A stretch of 64,000 bases of DNA from an uncultured Erysipelotrichales bacterium (GCA_910579135.1 CAJTTM010000008.1:1-64000); one strand, 5' to 3'. Counted from the first letter of the stretch, positions 35,200 to 43,722 are shown. Numbers and translations: made by a program. Notes: generated by a model from the sequence alone, not told the origin.

Positions 35200-35562
35200 A
35201 TGAAGATAAGATTAAAGTATTTAAAACTGAGTGGATTTTGTTTAGATGGAAAAGAAGAACAAAATAAAGAGTTGGAAAAATTATTGTTTTGTAAAGATAC
35301 AACGATATTAAGTCAGATTTTGAGGTATATCTCTAATGATTTAACAACTGAACAAATAAAAAAGTTTATTCAGATTAATAACTTTGATAAAACGTTTAAG
35401 GATCGTAAGTATGTGTGTGTAGTTAAATTTATGTTTGGCGTTTATGGTGATTTGGTTTTAGAAGTTGTGAAATTTGGAAAAAGAGATATGTATAAAGAAA
35501 TGAATCAACAAAGGATCAGAAATTTCAATAAGGCGATCATTGATGATGATAAGTTGTTTTAA
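35200..35562 (+). CDS. ICE hypothetical protein, 120 aa
   Basis: Not recognised. It is a small soluble, Lys/Phe-rich protein with a helical middle (TILSQILRYISNDLTTEQIKKF) and a C-terminal basic helix (NQQRIRNFNKAI). GAGGAGTG precedes the ATG. It lies in the transfer operon, directly before the first GTGGT-hairpin repeat. It may be a regulator or accessory transfer protein. Confidence 0.55.
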   Translation: MKIRLKYLKLSGFCLDGKEEQNKELEKLLFCKDTTILSQILRYISNDLTTEQIKKFIQINNFDKTFKDRKYVCVVKFMFGVYGDLVLEVVKFGKRDMYKEMNQQRIRNFNKAIIDDDKLF

Positions 35563-35563
35563 A

Positions 35564-35591
35564 GGGTTATTTCGTGGTGGAAGTACCACAA
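35564..35591 (+). repeat. Intercistronic hairpin repeat, copy 1
   Basis: GGGTTATTTC followed by the hairpin GTGGTGGAAGTACCAC (35574-35589). The same element occurs at 41706 and 47962. It sits between a stop codon and the ribosome binding site of the VirB2-like gene. Confidence 0.85.
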
Positions 35592-35609
35592 GAAGAAAGG
35601 TGGATAAGT

Positions 35610-35942
35610 ATGAAAAAGAAAATGTTAAAATTAAAGATGTTTTTCATTGATAAGAAGAATTGGGTTGTTAATGGGATAGTGACAACTGGATTATTGGTTT
35701 GTAATACAGTATGTGTAAATGCATCTATTTCGGAGAATCTAAAGAGTGCATCAACAGGTACTCAAAAGGAAGTTTTAGGTTGGGTTGAGGCTGTTGGAGC
35801 TTTAGGAATTGTTGTGGGTGCAGTTGTTTGGTTTAGTGGTAATGCTCAAAAGGCAAAACAAATTTTATTTGCTGTTGGATTAGGGTATATTTTAATTAAA
35901 TTTGCTCCTGATCTATGGACTTGGTTTACAAGTATTTTTTAA
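35610..35942 (+). CDS. VirB2-like small two-helix membrane protein
   Basis: A 110-residue protein with a signal-peptide-like N-terminal hydrophobic segment ending V-N-A-S, then two short hydrophobic helices (AVGALGIVVGAVVWFSG and QILFAVGLGYILIKFAP) separated by N-A-Q-K-A-K-Q. This is the usual layout of VirB2/TrbC-type or Maff2-like proteins of Gram-positive type IV systems, and its place directly before the VirB6-like gene agrees. ATG 35610 has AAAGGTGG upstream; the earlier in-frame GTG lies within the hairpin repeat. Confidence 0.6.
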   Translation: MKKKMLKLKMFFIDKKNWVVNGIVTTGLLVCNTVCVNASISENLKSASTGTQKEVLGWVEAVGALGIVVGAVVWFSGNAQKAKQILFAVGLGYILIKFAPDLWTWFTSIF

Positions 35943-35972
35943 AAGGGAAGATGAGAAAATCTTCTCTTTTAT
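35940..35972 (+). terminator. Hairpin between VirB2-like and VirB6-like genes
   Basis: AAAAGGGAAGAT/ATCTTCTCTTTT with a GAGAAA loop and ATTTT tail. It may act as an attenuator that keeps the small protein in excess over downstream transfer proteins. Confidence 0.65.
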
Positions 35973-35987
35973 TTTGTGAGGTGCTTT

Positions 35988-37991
35988 ATGAAAGAAAAGT
36001 TAAAAAACAGGTTATTAAGTTTGAAAGTATGGCTGATACATTTTGTAACTTTATCAGCTTTTTATATAAATATAAATAATGTCTATGGAGCGGATTATTT
36101 ATTTAAAGATATTGTTTATTTACATGATTATTTGATTAAATCGGATTTAGGAGGATGGTTTCAGAAGTGGATTGGACAAACACTTTATAATTTATCTTCG
36201 TGGATGTTAAATGGGTGCTATGAGGCTTATACATCTATTAATCAATTAGATATATTACAAAATGCTAATGTGAAAACGTTATTAAATAATCTTGATAAAT
36301 TGGTTTATTCAGTGTTTTTTATTATTTTTATTATTGCTGTTATATGCAAGATATTTAAGATAGAAAATCCTTTAAAGGTTTTAGGAAATACTTTTGCGTG
36401 TTTTGTGTTTGTAATCGTATTTTCTAGTGTACTTGCAATGGGAACAAAGTTTAAAAATGCAACAATTAAAGATATTAATTCACTTGTGAATAATGGAGAT
36501 TATAAAATTAGTGAAACGATATTATCTCAAAATACAGTTGATGTTTTAAAATCTTTAAAACAAGGTAAAGTTGTTCATTTAGAAACAGGAGAAGTTGATA
36601 TGTATGCCTATGATGAAATTATTAAAAAAGGTGTATTAGGAGATTATCCTCGTGTTGATGAAGATGGACAAGTTGCATATGATGAATTTGATAATGGTTT
36701 ATTTTGGACTGGGTTAGGAGAAGTAAGATATTATCGTTATAATACTGATTTTTGGACAGTCAATTGTACAATTGTAGCTTCTGTACTTGTTTATATACTG
36801 GCTATGATGAAACACGCATTTTTGATTGTGGACTGGTTTAATATTAATATCTTTGGAAAGTTTTCTATTGGTAGAGGTATTTTTGATATTAAAAGTTTAG
36901 GTAATGTAGGTAAATCTATTGCGGGGAATTTAATTTCGCAGGTTATATTATATGCAATGATGTCTTTGTTTTCAGTTTTTAGTAGTGTGATTATGACGTC
37001 TGATTTTCATTTTATATATAAATGTCTGATGATTTGGGGCTATGGTATGACTGTTTTTGTAGGAAGTCAGTTTATTACAAAAGGAATGGGAATTGATGAT
37101 AATTTTGGTAAGGTTGCAGGGGCAATGTTTGCTTCAACAAGAATGACAAAACCATTTAGAAAGTTAGGTAAAAAAATAGGTAAAGATATTTTATCAGGTA
37201 CAGAAGATATGGCTAAAAATGTTGGAGAAAAGATAGTGGGAAAATCTTATGATGATATCGTTGATGATTATCAAAATAAATTTGATAAAGCAATGGAGTC
37301 TGATGTAATGAAAGAGGCTTTACATGAAGGTAGAGAACGAGATGATATTGATTTAGAAAAAGAAAAGATGCAACAAAAAGATTATGATGATTCTATTAAA
37401 GAAAAAGCAAAACAAGAGTTATATGGTGATGATTATAAGTTACAGCAGGAAAAAGAAAAATTACAACAGGCTGACGAGAATAAGGCATTGAAGGAACAAG
37501 CAAAACAAGAACTGTATGGTGATGATTATAAAGTTCAAGAAGAAAAAGATAAATTATTAGATGCTGAAGAACGTTCAAAAAACATGGATCAAGCAAAGAG
37601 AGAGTTATTTGGAGATGACTATAAACTTCAAGAAGAAAAACAAAGATTGATGAATGCTGAAGAACATAGCGAAAATGTGAAGACTGCAAAACAAGAATTA
37701 TATGGTGATGATTATAGGTATCAGGAAGTTAAACAAGAAGTTATTGATTCTGAAGAACATGCAAAACTTGTTAAACAGGCAAAAGAAGAATTACATGGTA
37801 CAGGTTGGAAAGAACGACAGATGGAAGGACAAGTAAGGGAAAGTTTACAAAGAGAAGAAATTAGACAGAGACTTTTAGAAGAAAAAGGACAGCATAAAAC
37901 AAGTTTTGAAGATAGTTCAGAAACACAAGAAGAAGTAGATATGGATGAATTTAATTCTCTTTTGGATCAGTTAAAGAAAGGGGAGTTGTAA
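35988..37991 (+). CDS. VirB6-like conjugation membrane protein with repeat tail
   Basis: A 667-residue protein at the position and with the form of Tn916 Orf15/TcpH (VirB6-like channel component). An N-terminal signal-like segment is followed by about five membrane helices up to residue ~390 (LVYSVFFIIFIIAVICKIF, TFACFVFVIVFSSVLAM, TIVASVLVYILAMM, FSVFSSVIM, IWGYGMTVFVGSQFI). The rest is cytoplasmic and highly charged. It contains five tandem ~29-residue repeats centred on A-K-Q-E-L-Y-G-D-D-Y-K (residues ~460-610), predicted coiled coil. GTGAGGTG precedes ATG 35988. Confidence 0.8.
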   Translation: MKEKLKNRLLSLKVWLIHFVTLSAFYININNVYGADYLFKDIVYLHDYLIKSDLGGWFQKWIGQTLYNLSSWMLNGCYEAYTSINQLDILQNANVKTLLNNLDKLVYSVFFIIFIIAVICKIFKIENPLKVLGNTFACFVFVIVFSSVLAMGTKFKNATIKDINSLVNNGDYKISETILSQNTVDVLKSLKQGKVVHLETGEVDMYAYDEIIKKGVLGDYPRVDEDGQVAYDEFDNGLFWTGLGEVRYYRYNTDFWTVNCTIVASVLVYILAMMKHAFLIVDWFNINIFGKFSIGRGIFDIKSLGNVGKSIAGNLISQVILYAMMSLFSVFSSVIMTSDFHFIYKCLMIWGYGMTVFVGSQFITKGMGIDDNFGKVAGAMFASTRMTKPFRKLGKKIGKDILSGTEDMAKNVGEKIVGKSYDDIVDDYQNKFDKAMESDVMKEALHEGRERDDIDLEKEKMQQKDYDDSIKEKAKQELYGDDYKLQQEKEKLQQADENKALKEQAKQELYGDDYKVQEEKDKLLDAEERSKNMDQAKRELFGDDYKLQEEKQRLMNAEEHSENVKTAKQELYGDDYRYQEVKQEVIDSEEHAKLVKQAKEELHGTGWKERQMEGQVRESLQREEIRQRLLEEKGQHKTSFEDSSETQEEVDMDEFNSLLDQLKKGEL

Positions 37992-37992
37992 T

Positions 37993-38274
37993 ATGGCAAT
38001 GATTCCAAGTAAGGATAAAACGAAATCATTTAGTACTGATAGTTTAGATTTTACAACAATGGCTTTGTTATGCTTAGTGATTATGTTTGGTTCACATGTA
38101 GTAGGTAATTTTGTTCATTCTAGATTTGAAATATTAGGAATTTTATTTATGTTGCTGGTGGTTGTTTATATGTTGTTTCCTAATCCTTTAAATGAGGGAA
38201 AGAATGGCATACAGCGTATAGTGATATGTTTGAGATATTATGGAAGGAAGTTAAAGGTATGGTTGAGCAGATAA
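37993..38274 (+). CDS. PrgI/TcpE-like membrane protein
   Basis: A 93-residue protein with two adjacent membrane helices (MALLCLVIMFGSHVVGNFV and ILGILFMLLVVVYMLF) followed by N-P-L-N-E-G-K and a basic amphipathic tail. This is the PrgI/TcpE (Tn916 Orf17) layout, and it sits just before the VirB4-type gene as usual. It begins one base after the VirB6-like stop and has AAAGGGGAG upstream. It overlaps the next gene. Confidence 0.7.
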   Translation: MAMIPSKDKTKSFSTDSLDFTTMALLCLVIMFGSHVVGNFVHSRFEILGILFMLLVVVYMLFPNPLNEGKNGIQRIVICLRYYGRKLKVWLSR

Positions 38275-38843
38275 AGAATTTATTTAAATATAAATCAGAA
38301 CAAGTTGTGAAACACAATAATAAAAAGTCACAATTATTAAGAAAAGAAAGTGTTAAACTTAATTCTATTGTTGATATTGATTTAGAAGAGGGCATTGTAT
38401 CAACTGTAAACAAAGTTAAAGGAAAAATATACCAATATTCTTTTGTGGTCCCTATTGGGCTTGATCCTTTGATTGATGCAGAGAATAAAAGGTTATTGAC
38501 AAAGCTGTTGAATGCCTGCAATGGTAAAGTAAAGATATGGCTTTTAAATGAGAATAAAAGACAGCTTAAAGAGAATATGGAATTGTTAAAGGAAAGAGTA
38601 CAGGTATTAGATGATGAAAGCTCGTTAAGTGATGTATGTGTGAATAGATATCAGATTATGCAGACATTAGAAAAAATTAATTATTCAACTGGTTATATAT
38701 TTGTAGATGAAGAAAATAATTTGTTTGAAGAAATAGCACAATCTTTTTTAAATTTATATCAATTAATGGATCAGGATTTATTAAATTTTATTGAAAGAAT
38801 GAATAATGATCCTTTAGGAGGTGATAGTTTTGTTTTTGGATAA
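38259..38843 (+). CDS. Conjugation protein, possible separate N-terminal part of VirB4
   Basis: A 194-residue soluble protein lying between the PrgI-like gene and the ATPase, overlapping both. Its sequence (VDIDLEEGIVSTVNKVKGKIYQYSFVV, then KVKIWLLNENKRQL) resembles the N-terminal non-ATPase region of VirB4/TrsE proteins. VirB4 relatives usually carry such a region in one polypeptide, so this may be a split VirB4 N-domain. The start at 38259 is chosen for GGAAGG upstream; an in-frame ATG at 38226 exists. Confidence in the split interpretation is low. Confidence 0.45.
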   Translation: MVEQIKNLFKYKSEQVVKHNNKKSQLLRKESVKLNSIVDIDLEEGIVSTVNKVKGKIYQYSFVVPIGLDPLIDAENKRLLTKLLNACNGKVKIWLLNENKRQLKENMELLKERVQVLDDESSLSDVCVNRYQIMQTLEKINYSTGYIFVDEENNLFEEIAQSFLNLYQLMDQDLLNFIERMNNDPLGGDSFVFG

Positions 38844-40725
38844 AGTGAAACTGAAATTAAAAGAAAAACAAAAGGAGAATGGAATTGTTGTAAATAAGAT
38901 GAATTATGATTTATTAACAAGAATAACAAGTCATTCTCCTTTTTCGTGGCATGAATTATATTATGTTCATGCAAATAAGTATTGTACGTGTTTACAAATA
39001 TATAAATTTCCTGAAGAAAGTCAAAAGAATTTTTTTGGTAAATTATTAGATGATGATGAAATTTATATAACAATAGATTGTGAACATATGACAAAAAGTG
39101 AATTTGATACTGTCTATAATCGTATTATAAGAAGAAATGATGAAGATAGTAATGATACCAAAAATATACGTACAAGCAAAAGAAAAATTAAAGAAATGAA
39201 AGAAATCAATTTTTTTGATAGTTATTTATCACAAACGAATGAAGCGGTTAAAACAATTACTGTTCGTATTTTTGTTTCTTGTATGACTTTAGAGAAACTT
39301 CAAAAGAAGTTGAATGATGTTGTAGATATTTTGATTTCTAAGAAAATGTCGGGATATATACAAACAAATGATCTTAATAGTGATGTGAAGTCATTAACAG
39401 ATGTTTCTAACCCAGTAAAAAAGATGGTTGCTTCAAGTAGCGTATCAGATATTCTTTTGAAAAGTGAAATTAGTCAAGTTGATGATCATGGTTCTTTGAT
39501 CGGATATACTGCTAATGGGGTTTATTGTCCTGATTTGTTCAGCTTTAGAAATTCCAGCTATGATTATATATTGATTGGTGGAAAAGGAGCAGGAAAGTCA
39601 GCTTTAGTGAAAACTTTAGAAGAGGGTTATCATTGTTTAGGAAATCATATATTGCATATTTTTGATATTCATGGTGAGTATAAGGAATATGCAAAGAAAA
39701 ATGAAATCTCTATTGTAAGTATAGATGATAGAAATACTGTTAATGTCTGTCAAATTTTTTACACTTTGAAAAGTGATGGAATAATTACAGAAACAGATAT
39801 AACGTCTAAGATTGCAGTTTTGACAGAAACGTTTAAATCTTCTGCTAATGAAATTAGAAAGAATGTAATTGATCAGTTTGAGAAAAAAATAAAAGAATTT
39901 TATGTTAAAAGGGTATTAGGAAAAAATATATATGATTTGTCTAATGATGATTGGTTTGTTTTAGGTGATGTTAAAAATGAAATACAAGCAAAATATGATG
40001 ATAAAGAATATGATGATATAGAAATGCAAGATATATATAATTTGTGTCTGTCGCTTGGGAATATGCTTTCTAAATATGGGTTTATCTATAGTCAAAAAAC
40101 GAATATGAATTTTGATTTAACAAAGTCATTGTTGTATGATATTTCATTCTTTGAGAAAGTTCAGGATAAGAAAATTAGAAGTGCTTATGTGTCTTTGTTA
40201 ATGGATTATGAAAGTATGGCTTTTAGAATGAATTTAGAGCGTAACGAGGTAAAAATGAAAGAGAATGGAAAGCACGCTACACAATTAAAACGTCCTTATT
40301 ATACGCTTAGATTGTTTGTTGATGAAACGCTTGAATATGCAGATGATAGAGGGTTTATGTTAAAAGCTATCAATTTAATCAATTATGGTCGAAAGGCATA
40401 TGCGGGTTGTGGTTTTGTTATTCATACAATAGATGATACAAGAAGAAAAATTCATGATGGATTGACTGATGATGAAAGTTATTTAGCTCAATTGTTTTCT
40501 TCGTGTCCAAATAAGTTTGTAGGAAAGACTGATGGAAAGAGTTTAAATGATTTGCCTTTGATTGTTAATTCAATGAATGAACGTGATGTCAAAATTGTGA
40601 GTACTTTTAGAAAAGGACTTCATGGAGAACGCCAGTTTTTAGTTGTTGATGATCATAATAGAAAATTTTATATTACAACAATAGTTAATGTATTCCAACA
40701 ACGATACTTTGGTGGTGGAGCGTAA
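38830..40725 (+). CDS. VirB4/ConE-type conjugation ATPase
   Basis: A 631-residue cytoplasmic ATPase that powers transfer (Tn916 Orf16/ICEBs1 ConE role). Walker A is LIGGKGAGKSALV around residue 250. The Walker B-like segment is LRLFVDETLEY around residue 500, followed by a conserved H-T-I-D-D-T-R and arginine-containing motif. The N-terminal region carries the usual beta-rich VirB4 domain. The start is a TTG at 38830 placed after AGGAGGTGAT; the preceding gene's stop lies 11 bases inside. The end abuts the wall hydrolase gene. Confidence 0.85.
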   Translation: MFLDKVKLKLKEKQKENGIVVNKMNYDLLTRITSHSPFSWHELYYVHANKYCTCLQIYKFPEESQKNFFGKLLDDDEIYITIDCEHMTKSEFDTVYNRIIRRNDEDSNDTKNIRTSKRKIKEMKEINFFDSYLSQTNEAVKTITVRIFVSCMTLEKLQKKLNDVVDILISKKMSGYIQTNDLNSDVKSLTDVSNPVKKMVASSSVSDILLKSEISQVDDHGSLIGYTANGVYCPDLFSFRNSSYDYILIGGKGAGKSALVKTLEEGYHCLGNHILHIFDIHGEYKEYAKKNEISIVSIDDRNTVNVCQIFYTLKSDGIITETDITSKIAVLTETFKSSANEIRKNVIDQFEKKIKEFYVKRVLGKNIYDLSNDDWFVLGDVKNEIQAKYDDKEYDDIEMQDIYNLCLSLGNMLSKYGFIYSQKTNMNFDLTKSLLYDISFFEKVQDKKIRSAYVSLLMDYESMAFRMNLERNEVKMKENGKHATQLKRPYYTLRLFVDETLEYADDRGFMLKAINLINYGRKAYAGCGFVIHTIDDTRRKIHDGLTDDESYLAQLFSSCPNKFVGKTDGKSLNDLPLIVNSMNERDVKIVSTFRKGLHGERQFLVVDDHNRKFYITTIVNVFQQRYFGGGA

Positions 40726-40730
40726 AGAGT

Positions 40731-41705
40731 ATGAAAAAGATATTGATACTCTTTTTTTGTTTTCTATTTATGTTGATTTCGGCTATGAGTGGAGCAATAA
40801 GTAAATCATCATCAAATAGTATGATTTTAATGAATGGAGATAATGATTTTATTTTTAAAATTGTAGAATTGCATTATGCTGTTCGTGATAAATATGATGT
40901 TTTAACGTCTGTAACAGTTGCTCAAGCGATTGAGGAAAGTGGTTGGGGTACCAGCAATATAGCCATTCAATCAAATAATTTGTTTGGAATCAAAGGAGAA
41001 TATAATGGGAGTAGCTATATTGATGCAAAAGGTCAAAAGTGGAGAAAGTATGAAAACTGGGATCAGTCTGTGGAAGATCATGCAAGACTTTTATGTAATA
41101 GTAACTATAATTGTTCAGGAATTAAGGATTATAAAGAAATTTTTGAACGTTTGATTGCAGGGAATTATTGTGAAGGAAATACCTATACTTTGAGATTAGA
41201 AAAAATTATTAAGGGGTATCAATTAACACAATATGATAATTTAACTGATGAACAGCTTTTACAAATCAAAAATAAAACATATATATCTATAGGTGGTAAT
41301 TACCAAAATTATGAACCTCATGGAGACAGTGAACTAGGGAATGCGATCGTAAAATCAGCATTATCTAAATGTGGCTGTCCTTATGTGAGAGGTGGATCAG
41401 GACCGAATGTATTTGATTGTTCAGGACTTGTTTGGTGGGCTTGTAAACAAAATGGTGTTAATTTTGAAAGGACGACTGCGTCTGAATTGTCAACTATGGG
41501 AATGCAAGTGACTATTGATGATTTACAACCAGGTGACATTATTACGTTTAAAACAGAGCCTCCTAAAATAAGTCACGTAGGAATTTATATTGGTGATGGG
41601 AAAATGGTTCATGCTCCACATACTGGAGATGTTGTAAAAGTTGTGAATGTGTTGAATAGTCAATATTATACAAAGGTAATTCATAATTGTAGAAGGTTAT
41701 ATTAA
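40731..41705 (+). CDS. CwlT-type bifunctional wall hydrolase
   Basis: A 324-residue exported enzyme with two peptidoglycan-cutting domains, equivalent to Tn916 Orf14/ICEBs1 CwlT, which opens the wall for the transfer apparatus. A signal peptide (MKKILILFFCFLFMLISAM) comes first. A glucosaminidase/FlgJ-like lytic domain follows (~40-170), with the catalytic Glu in AIEESGWGT and FGIKGEY. The NlpC/P60 endopeptidase domain (~200-324) has Cys in FDCSGLVWW and His in SHVGIYIGDG. It is followed by the second hairpin repeat. Confidence 0.92.
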   Translation: MKKILILFFCFLFMLISAMSGAISKSSSNSMILMNGDNDFIFKIVELHYAVRDKYDVLTSVTVAQAIEESGWGTSNIAIQSNNLFGIKGEYNGSSYIDAKGQKWRKYENWDQSVEDHARLLCNSNYNCSGIKDYKEIFERLIAGNYCEGNTYTLRLEKIIKGYQLTQYDNLTDEQLLQIKNKTYISIGGNYQNYEPHGDSELGNAIVKSALSKCGCPYVRGGSGPNVFDCSGLVWWACKQNGVNFERTTASELSTMGMQVTIDDLQPGDIITFKTEPPKISHVGIYIGDGKMVHAPHTGDVVKVVNVLNSQYYTKVIHNCRRLY

Positions 41706-41733
41706 GGGTCGTTTTGTGGTGGAAGTACCACGG
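41706..41733 (+). repeat. Intercistronic hairpin repeat, copy 2
   Basis: GGGTCGTTTT followed by GTGGTGGAAGTACCAC (41716-41731), directly after the CwlT stop codon. Confidence 0.85.
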
Positions 41734-41746
41734 AAAGGAGTAAAGA

Positions 41747-42493
41747 ATGAATTTTTTAAAAAAAGAAAATGAATATATTGTTTTAAAAGATGGTTATAAT
41801 AAGCCATTGATTATAGGTGTGATTTTATCTGTTGTTCTTCTTGTGTTTTTGGTATCAACAAAATTTTGGATGCCTGATACACGAGATAAAATGACTTTGA
41901 ATAATCAAGATGAAATGATTTTTAGAGATACTGTTGTTTCTGTTGGAAAGGAATATTTGTGGAATGAAGGGAGTGGAGTAGCTCAATTTACATTTAAAGA
42001 ATATTGTATTGATCAAACAGAAGAGAAGATAAGTTGTGTTGTTAAAAATGATGAAGGGGTTACTATGCCTGTTGAGTTGATAGCTGGTCATCCTCGAATT
42101 GAAAACGAACAGGATTCTTCAACTGTAACAGATTATATATGTCAATTTGGAATGTTAAAAAATACTTATTATTTAACTTTTGAAATATCTAAAGGTGAAA
42201 TTAAATATAATTTTTCTATAGATTATCGTGATTTTAAAAAGAAGAGTATAGTTGAATTAGATTCTCAATATCTTGTTCATTTAGAAAATTATCAAAATCA
42301 AATTAATGCTTTACAGGTTCAAAAAGAGAACATAAGTAAAGAATTAGAAGATATTCAAAAAGCTGATGTAAAAGTACAAGAAGAAAAAAAGGAAAGAGTT
42401 CAGCATATTCAACATGAATTAAAGAAAATTGATAATGAAATTGCAGTTTGTCAGCATCAAATTGATGTTTTGAATGAAGGAATTAAGAAATGA
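41747..42493 (+). CDS. Conjugation membrane protein with C-terminal coiled coil
   Basis: A 248-residue protein, family not recognised. One N-terminal membrane helix (PLIIGVILSVVLLVFLVS, ~24-42) is followed by an extracellular-type beta-rich region (~50-165) and a long charged coiled coil (~175-248, LENYQNQINALQVQKENISKEL). The position after CwlT matches Tn916 Orf13/ConC-type proteins in order only. AAAGGAG precedes the ATG and the stop overlaps the next start (ATGA). It may span membrane and wall in the mating channel. Confidence 0.6.
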   Translation: MNFLKKENEYIVLKDGYNKPLIIGVILSVVLLVFLVSTKFWMPDTRDKMTLNNQDEMIFRDTVVSVGKEYLWNEGSGVAQFTFKEYCIDQTEEKISCVVKNDEGVTMPVELIAGHPRIENEQDSSTVTDYICQFGMLKNTYYLTFEISKGEIKYNFSIDYRDFKKKSIVELDSQYLVHLENYQNQINALQVQKENISKELEDIQKADVKVQEEKKERVQHIQHELKKIDNEIAVCQHQIDVLNEGIKK

Positions 42494-43584
42494 GAATGTA
42501 TCATAGAGTAAGTTTATATAATGTACCTCATATTACTTTTTACGCTCTTAAATTGCCTTTATATGTATTTTATTATTTGAAGAGCAGAGTTTTAAAAACA
42601 GAAAATCATTTTCCTGAAATTATGAGCTTGTTAAATGTTTTAAGGGTAGAATGTGCTAATTATGATAAAGTAGATGAGAGAGGAAAACATTCTTTAAAAT
42701 GCTATTATCGTTATGATGAAAAGTGTATTTATGTAAAATTGCGTTTTTATAAGAAAGTCAATAAAGAAGAGTATGCAAATTTTAGAAACTCTATTGATAT
42801 TCACTGTGATTATGGGATTAGTAATTTATCTGTCAAGAATGGATATTTTCATTTTGTCATTTATATGCGTACTGAACCTATTTATAGCTATGAGATTGAT
42901 AATTATAAAATGTCTGTTGGTACGTATTATAAAGGCTTGTATTACTGGCAATTTTCTAAATATCCTCACATGTTAGCAATTGGCGATACTGGACAGGGGA
43001 AGTCTGTCTTTATTCGTTATATTTTAAATTCTTTGTTGTCTGCACAATTTGATGTTTGGTGTGTTGACGGTAAGAAAATTGACTATGCGAATGATGAATA
43101 TAGATTTACAAGATATGTAGCTAATGATGTTATAAAAGCGTCTGTTATAGAATTACTATATGATTTTAGGGATGAAATGCAGGTAAGATATGATCAGATG
43201 CGTAAAAATGGTATTCGCAATTATTATGAGGATCGGAGTTTAAAGCCAGTTTTTTTATTAATTGATGAGTATTTAACGATTGTTGAAACAGCAGAAAAAA
43301 AGGAATTAACGGAAATTAAAAAGTTGATTAGTGAAATTATTTGGCTCGGCAGGGCGGCAGGATATTTTTTGATCATCACTATGCAACGTGCAGATGCCAA
43401 ATACATTGATGGAGCTATTAGGGATAATTTTGCTTGTCGTGTGGTTGTTGGCAAGGCATCTAAAGAGAGCTATATGATGATTTTTAATAAGAATGTGAAA
43501 GGGTTTGAAATAGGTCGAGCTTGGTTACAAATTAATAATGATATGGAAATTATTTCAATACCTCACTATAAAGAATTTGAGTAA
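42490..43584 (+). CDS. FtsK/SpoIIIE-type coupling protein
   Basis: A 364-residue DNA-translocase ATPase that brings the relaxase-DNA complex to the channel (Tn916 Orf21/ICEBs1 ConQ role). A hydrophobic N-terminal segment is present (VPHITFYALKLPLYVFYYL). The FtsK-type Walker A is AIGDTGQGKSVFIRY at ~residue 162, Walker B is PVFLLIDEY, and a C-terminal sensor region contains TMQRADAKYIDGAIRDNF. It overlaps the previous gene by four bases. Its stop codon abuts the palindromic candidate oriT. Confidence 0.88.
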   Translation: MRMYHRVSLYNVPHITFYALKLPLYVFYYLKSRVLKTENHFPEIMSLLNVLRVECANYDKVDERGKHSLKCYYRYDEKCIYVKLRFYKKVNKEEYANFRNSIDIHCDYGISNLSVKNGYFHFVIYMRTEPIYSYEIDNYKMSVGTYYKGLYYWQFSKYPHMLAIGDTGQGKSVFIRYILNSLLSAQFDVWCVDGKKIDYANDEYRFTRYVANDVIKASVIELLYDFRDEMQVRYDQMRKNGIRNYYEDRSLKPVFLLIDEYLTIVETAEKKELTEIKKLISEIIWLGRAAGYFLIITMQRADAKYIDGAIRDNFACRVVVGKASKESYMMIFNKNVKGFEIGRAWLQINNDMEIISIPHYKEFE

Positions 43585-43672
43585 TCATTTTTAGTCATGA
43601 CGTTTCTAGTTGGGGGAACTAGGGGGCTTGAAACGTCTGTTTTTTTCGTAGAAAAAATGACTAAAAATGATT
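43583..43672 (+). other. Candidate oriT: nested inverted repeats
   Basis: AATCATTTTTAGTCAT (43583-43598) is repeated inverted and perfect at 43657-43672. Directly inside, GACGTTTC (43599-43606) pairs with GAAACGTC (43630-43637). Between these lie TAGTT-GGGGG-AACTA (43607-43621) and GGGGGCTT. A G-tract hairpin between coupling-protein and relaxase genes is the usual ICE oriT layout. A T-run after GAAACGTC means terminator activity is also possible. Confidence 0.5.
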
Positions 43673-43722
43673 GTAGTCCCCTAGAGGATTGCTATTTGTA
43701 ATCATTTTACAATGTTTTATGC

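Noticed and set aside
37396..37689. Minus-strand frame opposite the VirB6-like repeat tail
   Set aside because: An artefact of the tandem repeat codons; no start signal.
43583..43647. Simple terminator only
   Set aside because: A T-run does follow the GACGTTTC stem, but the outer perfect 16-bp repeat, G-tract hairpin and gene context are more than a terminator needs; both roles are left open.
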